Shown one piece after another: positions 60,932 through 64,000 of a stretch of 64,000 bases of DNA (positions within the stretch are counted from its first letter, which is position 1; each line of letters opens with the position of its first letter). The position numbers and the translations under genes were made by a program. The stretch is from NCBI RefSeq assembly GCF_000002425.4, contig NC_037253.1, positions 9,587,310 to 9,651,309 on the forward strand, read 5' to 3'. The stretch comes from Physcomitrium patens. Taxonomy: Eukaryota > Streptophyta > Bryopsida > Funariales > Funariaceae. The notes under the pieces are model-generated. The model worked only from the letters and a program-made list of their open reading frames with translations. It ran no database searches and was not told the DNA's origin.

Positions 60932-62426
60932 TGTTGTATGGCATGATTTTCTATTTAAAAATATACCGGATAACTAACTATAGAAAGTTTAGTTTTAATT
61001 TATTAGACAAGTTCCAATAAGTGATGTATTCTTATTATAAAGGCTAAATAAATACAATAATATCAAAAGATATTCTATTGATAAAATCCTTTTATAATTA
61101 AGAAGCTTTATATATAAGGTTTTCTAAAGTATCTAGAAATGCCTTTATATCCTTTGCTATACTAAGTCATAATTAAATCATTTGCCGACAAGCTTGATTT
61201 TCAATAAGTTCAAAGAAAATCCATAATCTCTTTGCAAAAATCCATCTTTATACTTTAATTTTGCCATAGCTCTTTATCTTCATCTTTAATATGTACGTAA
61301 AGTATTACTTTCCAAAAACTCCTTTACTTTACATAAAATATCCAAATTATAGCAAAATCCTTTCAAAACGTTCTTCTCTTGTAAAGAATTTTTATTTGTG
61401 AACTTTAGAAATTCATATCTTTTAATTCAGCCATTCAATTTTTTTTGAATTTTTAGATAAGTTAGAATTTATTTTTATATTTTATTATAAAAAATGAGCT
61501 ATAAATCTACTACAAATTATTTGGCATCTTAAAAATCATAGCAATTACTTTAAATCCCAATTTACAAGCACCTAAGTACTATTTTCTTTATATCTCAAAA
61601 ATCCAAAATTCAAATACCACAAATTTTTTGTATAAAGTTTAGTAACCTGATAATATACATTTTTAGAAATATTTAGCTAAAATTTTATCAAATTGCTCAA
61701 GATATAGCTCAAAATACAACCACTAGTAAATTGGATTACTTACTACCCTTAGATTTTAAGTGTTAACTTCAACTTCCTATATCTCCTTCATCTTAGATTA
61801 TAATTCATTAAGCAATAAATTAAAAGTGTAGCCAAAAAAGTGATTTTTTCTACTCTGATTGTCAATTCTTCATTTCTTTTTGTATGCATGTGTTATATTC
61901 AAAAGAGTGATAGTAGGTTGAAAACTAATACCTTGACTTTAAGCACCTATATCTCTTTTATAAGAACTCTAAATTATACAAAATTTGTACCAAAATCATA
62001 GCCAAAATCTTAAACTTCTTGATCCTAGCCTCTTAAATTCAAATTCCCTCAAAAGAATAATCCTAATTCCTAATAAGGCCTTAGGCAGCCTCCTTGAAGC
62101 CCATTAGGCATGAATTTTGGCCAATAAGAATGAAGATTTTCATCATCTATCTCCATTCATCCATGTAGCTGACATAACTACTCTTTTTATATTAAATCTC
62201 GTCTCTAATTTTTTTTCTAATAAGTTTTGCATAGTATGTGTTCTAAACATCAAATAAAAGAAACAAAATAAGATTGTAAGAATCACTAATGTATAATAAA
62301 AGTATCTCTAAATATATAAAAACTCTTTTTAAACTAATTACTTCAAAGTAATAATCTAACTATATTTTGTCACTACTTAAAATCTAATAATATGACTTTT
62401 ACTTCATTGTATAATAAATTTTATAC

Positions 62427-62457
<31 letters not shown>

Positions 62458-62488
62458 TACATAGTAATTGAACTACAATATAATATCA
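60932..62488. mobile_element. C-family solo-LTR-like copy 3, inside the LINE
   Basis: Starts TGTTGTATGGCATGATTT, ends CAATATAATATCA, about 1.56 kb, non-coding. It aligns over its length with copy 2 by shared blocks, including TTGAAGCCCATTAGGCATG near 62094. It separates two RT blocks of the LINE. Confidence 0.7.
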
Positions 62489-62740
62489 TATTATTTTCTA
62501 GAATATGATCTAGAAGACCCTATTGAAGACCTTTTTAAAGTCAAGAATGGAAAGAATGAGGTCTTCATTATTCAAGGCCATCAATTCCATAACTTCAAAG
62601 GCCATCAATATGTTATTAAAAATGCATTGCCTTTTGTCAAATGTAGTTTGAGAATGACTAATGAAAAAAGGTATAAATTCTATCATTTTGTTAGTAATGA
62701 TTTTAGCTATAAATGAATTCTAAAATTTTTATAAATGAAT
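62489..62740 (-). pseudogene. LINE reverse-transcriptase N-terminal fragment
   Basis: On the minus strand one open frame reads FIAKIITNKMIEF, IPFFISHSQTTFDKRQCIF, NNILMAFEVMELMALNNED and LILSILDFKKVFNRVF. These match the order and spacing of LINE RT blocks (family consensus roughly RI-N-R-P-LIS--Q-GF---R-I--NI--A-E and LDF-KAFD-V). It is the 5'-most piece of the LINE that I can identify. Confidence 0.88.
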
Positions 62741-64000
62741 CTTAAAAAAAAAAAGATTTCAAGTTTTTAATATTGGTTATATCTCTTCTTTTATAGAATA
62801 GATTGATTTTTCTTATGTTTAATATTTTGCAAAAGATGTAATTCTAAAAGGTATCTTTTATCAAGGTAAAAAAATCATCTTTTATTTCTATGATTAGCTC
62901 TTTGAAGAGATCTATTATAATTTCATCTACTTCAAGAATCTTCTGAACTAATAGGTTATTTATGGCATTTCTAATTTCTTTTATTTTAGATCTCTTATAA
63001 GTTTATTTTATTTAGAAGTGACATTGATTGTAAGGTTTTAAAAATAATTTTATTGATCAACTTGATTATTTTCTATCATATTATCTTTAAAGTATAAGAT
63101 GGTATTGAATTTATTTATAAGAGCTTGTAGATTTCTTTAATTAGATAATAGTAGTTTTTTTACACTTTATGTGTGACTATTGAATTAAAACTTCTATTCT
63201 TTGTCTGCTATCTCTTTATATAAAGTAATTATATAGAGCTATTCCGAGGGCTTCTATTTCTCTTGTCTTGTGTATTTTCTTTGGTTTTATTACAAGTGCA
63301 AAAGCATTGATCTTGGCTCAACTATTATGTACTTTGATCTAACTAATTTATTTTTTTTGTTTCATTCTAAAATAAATGTATCTAAAATTGATACAATTTA
63401 TTCTCTAAGAGCTATAGATTTTTTTATTAGTAGAAAACTAGTTAATGATATATTTGAATCTTTATATAGAAGCTTTTAGAATTTTTTGGTCTAAGTACTT
63501 TATGTTGGCTCTGAGTTTTACAAAGTCTCAAAGAATAACTACTAAATCAAGCTACCATTGAGTTATATCTCTGTAGGTGGTTTGATCACTCTTCCATTGC
63601 ATATGCATCATTCACTCTACTATTGCACTATAGTTCTATAAATGGACTAATTATTCTACTTCTAAGCCACAAATCTGTATTGCAATTGATAAATTCTATT
63701 ATATAATGATACATATTTTATATTGTTTTGAAAGTGACATCCTTAATAAAGCCATAGAGGCATAGATCATAGCAAACTGCTTATCTGACAAACATATGTT
63801 GCAGTGCCAATGACTAGCTGATTAGTTCTAGATTGCCATTGCAATTTTGTTGCAAGTAATCAAAACTATCTATATAGCATGGTTGTTGCTTTTGTATTGT
63901 CTTATAGCTACTTAGCAATAGTTGTTACTTAAGAGGGAATAAATTAAGTAGATGTCTATTAAATTGTATCTTTATTTATTATTATTAATTCTCTTTTTAT
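62741..64000. other. AT-rich DNA, possibly the 5' part of the LINE
   Basis: No clear endonuclease motif could be read. By position it could hold the LINE's region upstream of RT on the minus strand. A plus-strand open frame at 63270-63479 is not recognised. Confidence 0.35.

Larger units (their letters stand above)
41200..62740 (-). mobile_element. LINE (non-LTR retrotransposon), split by two insertions
   Basis: Reverse-transcriptase blocks on the minus strand appear in order from high to low coordinates. At 62500-62715: FIAKIITNKMIEFIPFF, then FNNILMAFEVMEL and ILDFKKVFNRV (RT blocks 1-2 of LINEs). At 60663-60931: SIIQEYQLALYLYILVCEVL, equivalent to the RQGCPLSPYLF block, then ANMIFVDDSI (the FADD catalytic block). 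At 41900-42500: KFCFGLGAKLN and IKSVDI, then the thumb and C-terminal region. The three pieces are separated by a C-family copy (60932-62488) and the Ty3 element A (42501-60662). Several in-frame stops show it is dead. Its 5' part may run beyond 62740 toward the window end; the 3' end is uncertain. Confidence 0.85.

Noticed and set aside
1-64000. CRISPR array, bacterial operon, phage or biosynthetic cluster
   Set aside because: No regularly spaced identical repeats with unique spacers and no bacterial gene layout; the window is eukaryotic with introns.

Overview
The window looks like nuclear DNA from a land plant, most likely a bryophyte and probably a moss. The evidence is intron-rich plant genes (a plastid GapA, a COP1 with RING, coiled coil and WD40, an AE7-type CIA factor, a legume-lectin-domain protein) sitting in islands of roughly 45-55% GC. 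These islands are separated by very AT-rich DNA full of decayed retrotransposons with plant-type chromodomains. The species call is an inference; no organelle or rRNA marker is present.

Layout. 1-2480: AT-rich, no gene recognised. 2490-7500: gene island with an AE7/CIAO2B homologue (2873-4441, five exons, first intron a minor-spliceosome AT-AC intron) and a coiled-coil protein of unknown function (6311-7324, four exons). 7500-18600: AT-rich, with a small terminal-repeat element (7.9-8.9 kb) and a fossil Ty3-type chromovirus (10.9-17.4 kb). 18.6-20.5 kb: a tandemly duplicated microsatellite unit whose second copy carries a Tc1 DNA transposon with an exactly reconstructable TA target site. 20958-23201: plastid GAPDH subunit A (four exons). 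24.9-27.0 kb: AT-rich. 27.1-34.6 kb: COP1 (13 coding exons, 700 aa) with a long upstream region. 36725-37708: a secreted, possibly GPI-anchored lectin-domain protein on the minus strand. 38.4-38.55 kb: a 10-bp-period repeat at the edge of the island.

From about 41 kb to at least 62.7 kb the DNA is one stack of nested retrotransposons. A minus-strand LINE, recognisable by its reverse-transcriptase motifs, is split by two insertions. The larger is a Ty3-type LTR element (A, 42.5-60.66 kb) with long LTRs holding telomere-like TTTAGG/TTTGG repeats. A's gag region carries a solo LTR of its own family, and A's 3' LTR was entered by a chromovirus (B, 54.34-60.02 kb). B in turn holds two solo-LTR-like copies of a third family (C), and a further C copy sits in the LINE. 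The relative order of insertion can be read directly: LINE, then A, then B, then C.

The host genes do not form a pathway. GapA serves the Calvin cycle, COP1 is the light-signalling E3 ligase, and AE7 delivers cytosolic and nuclear Fe-S clusters. They are ordinary neighbours on the plus strand, apart from the lectin gene on the minus strand. All exon models were built by eye from reading frames and splice sites and have not been aligned to any database.
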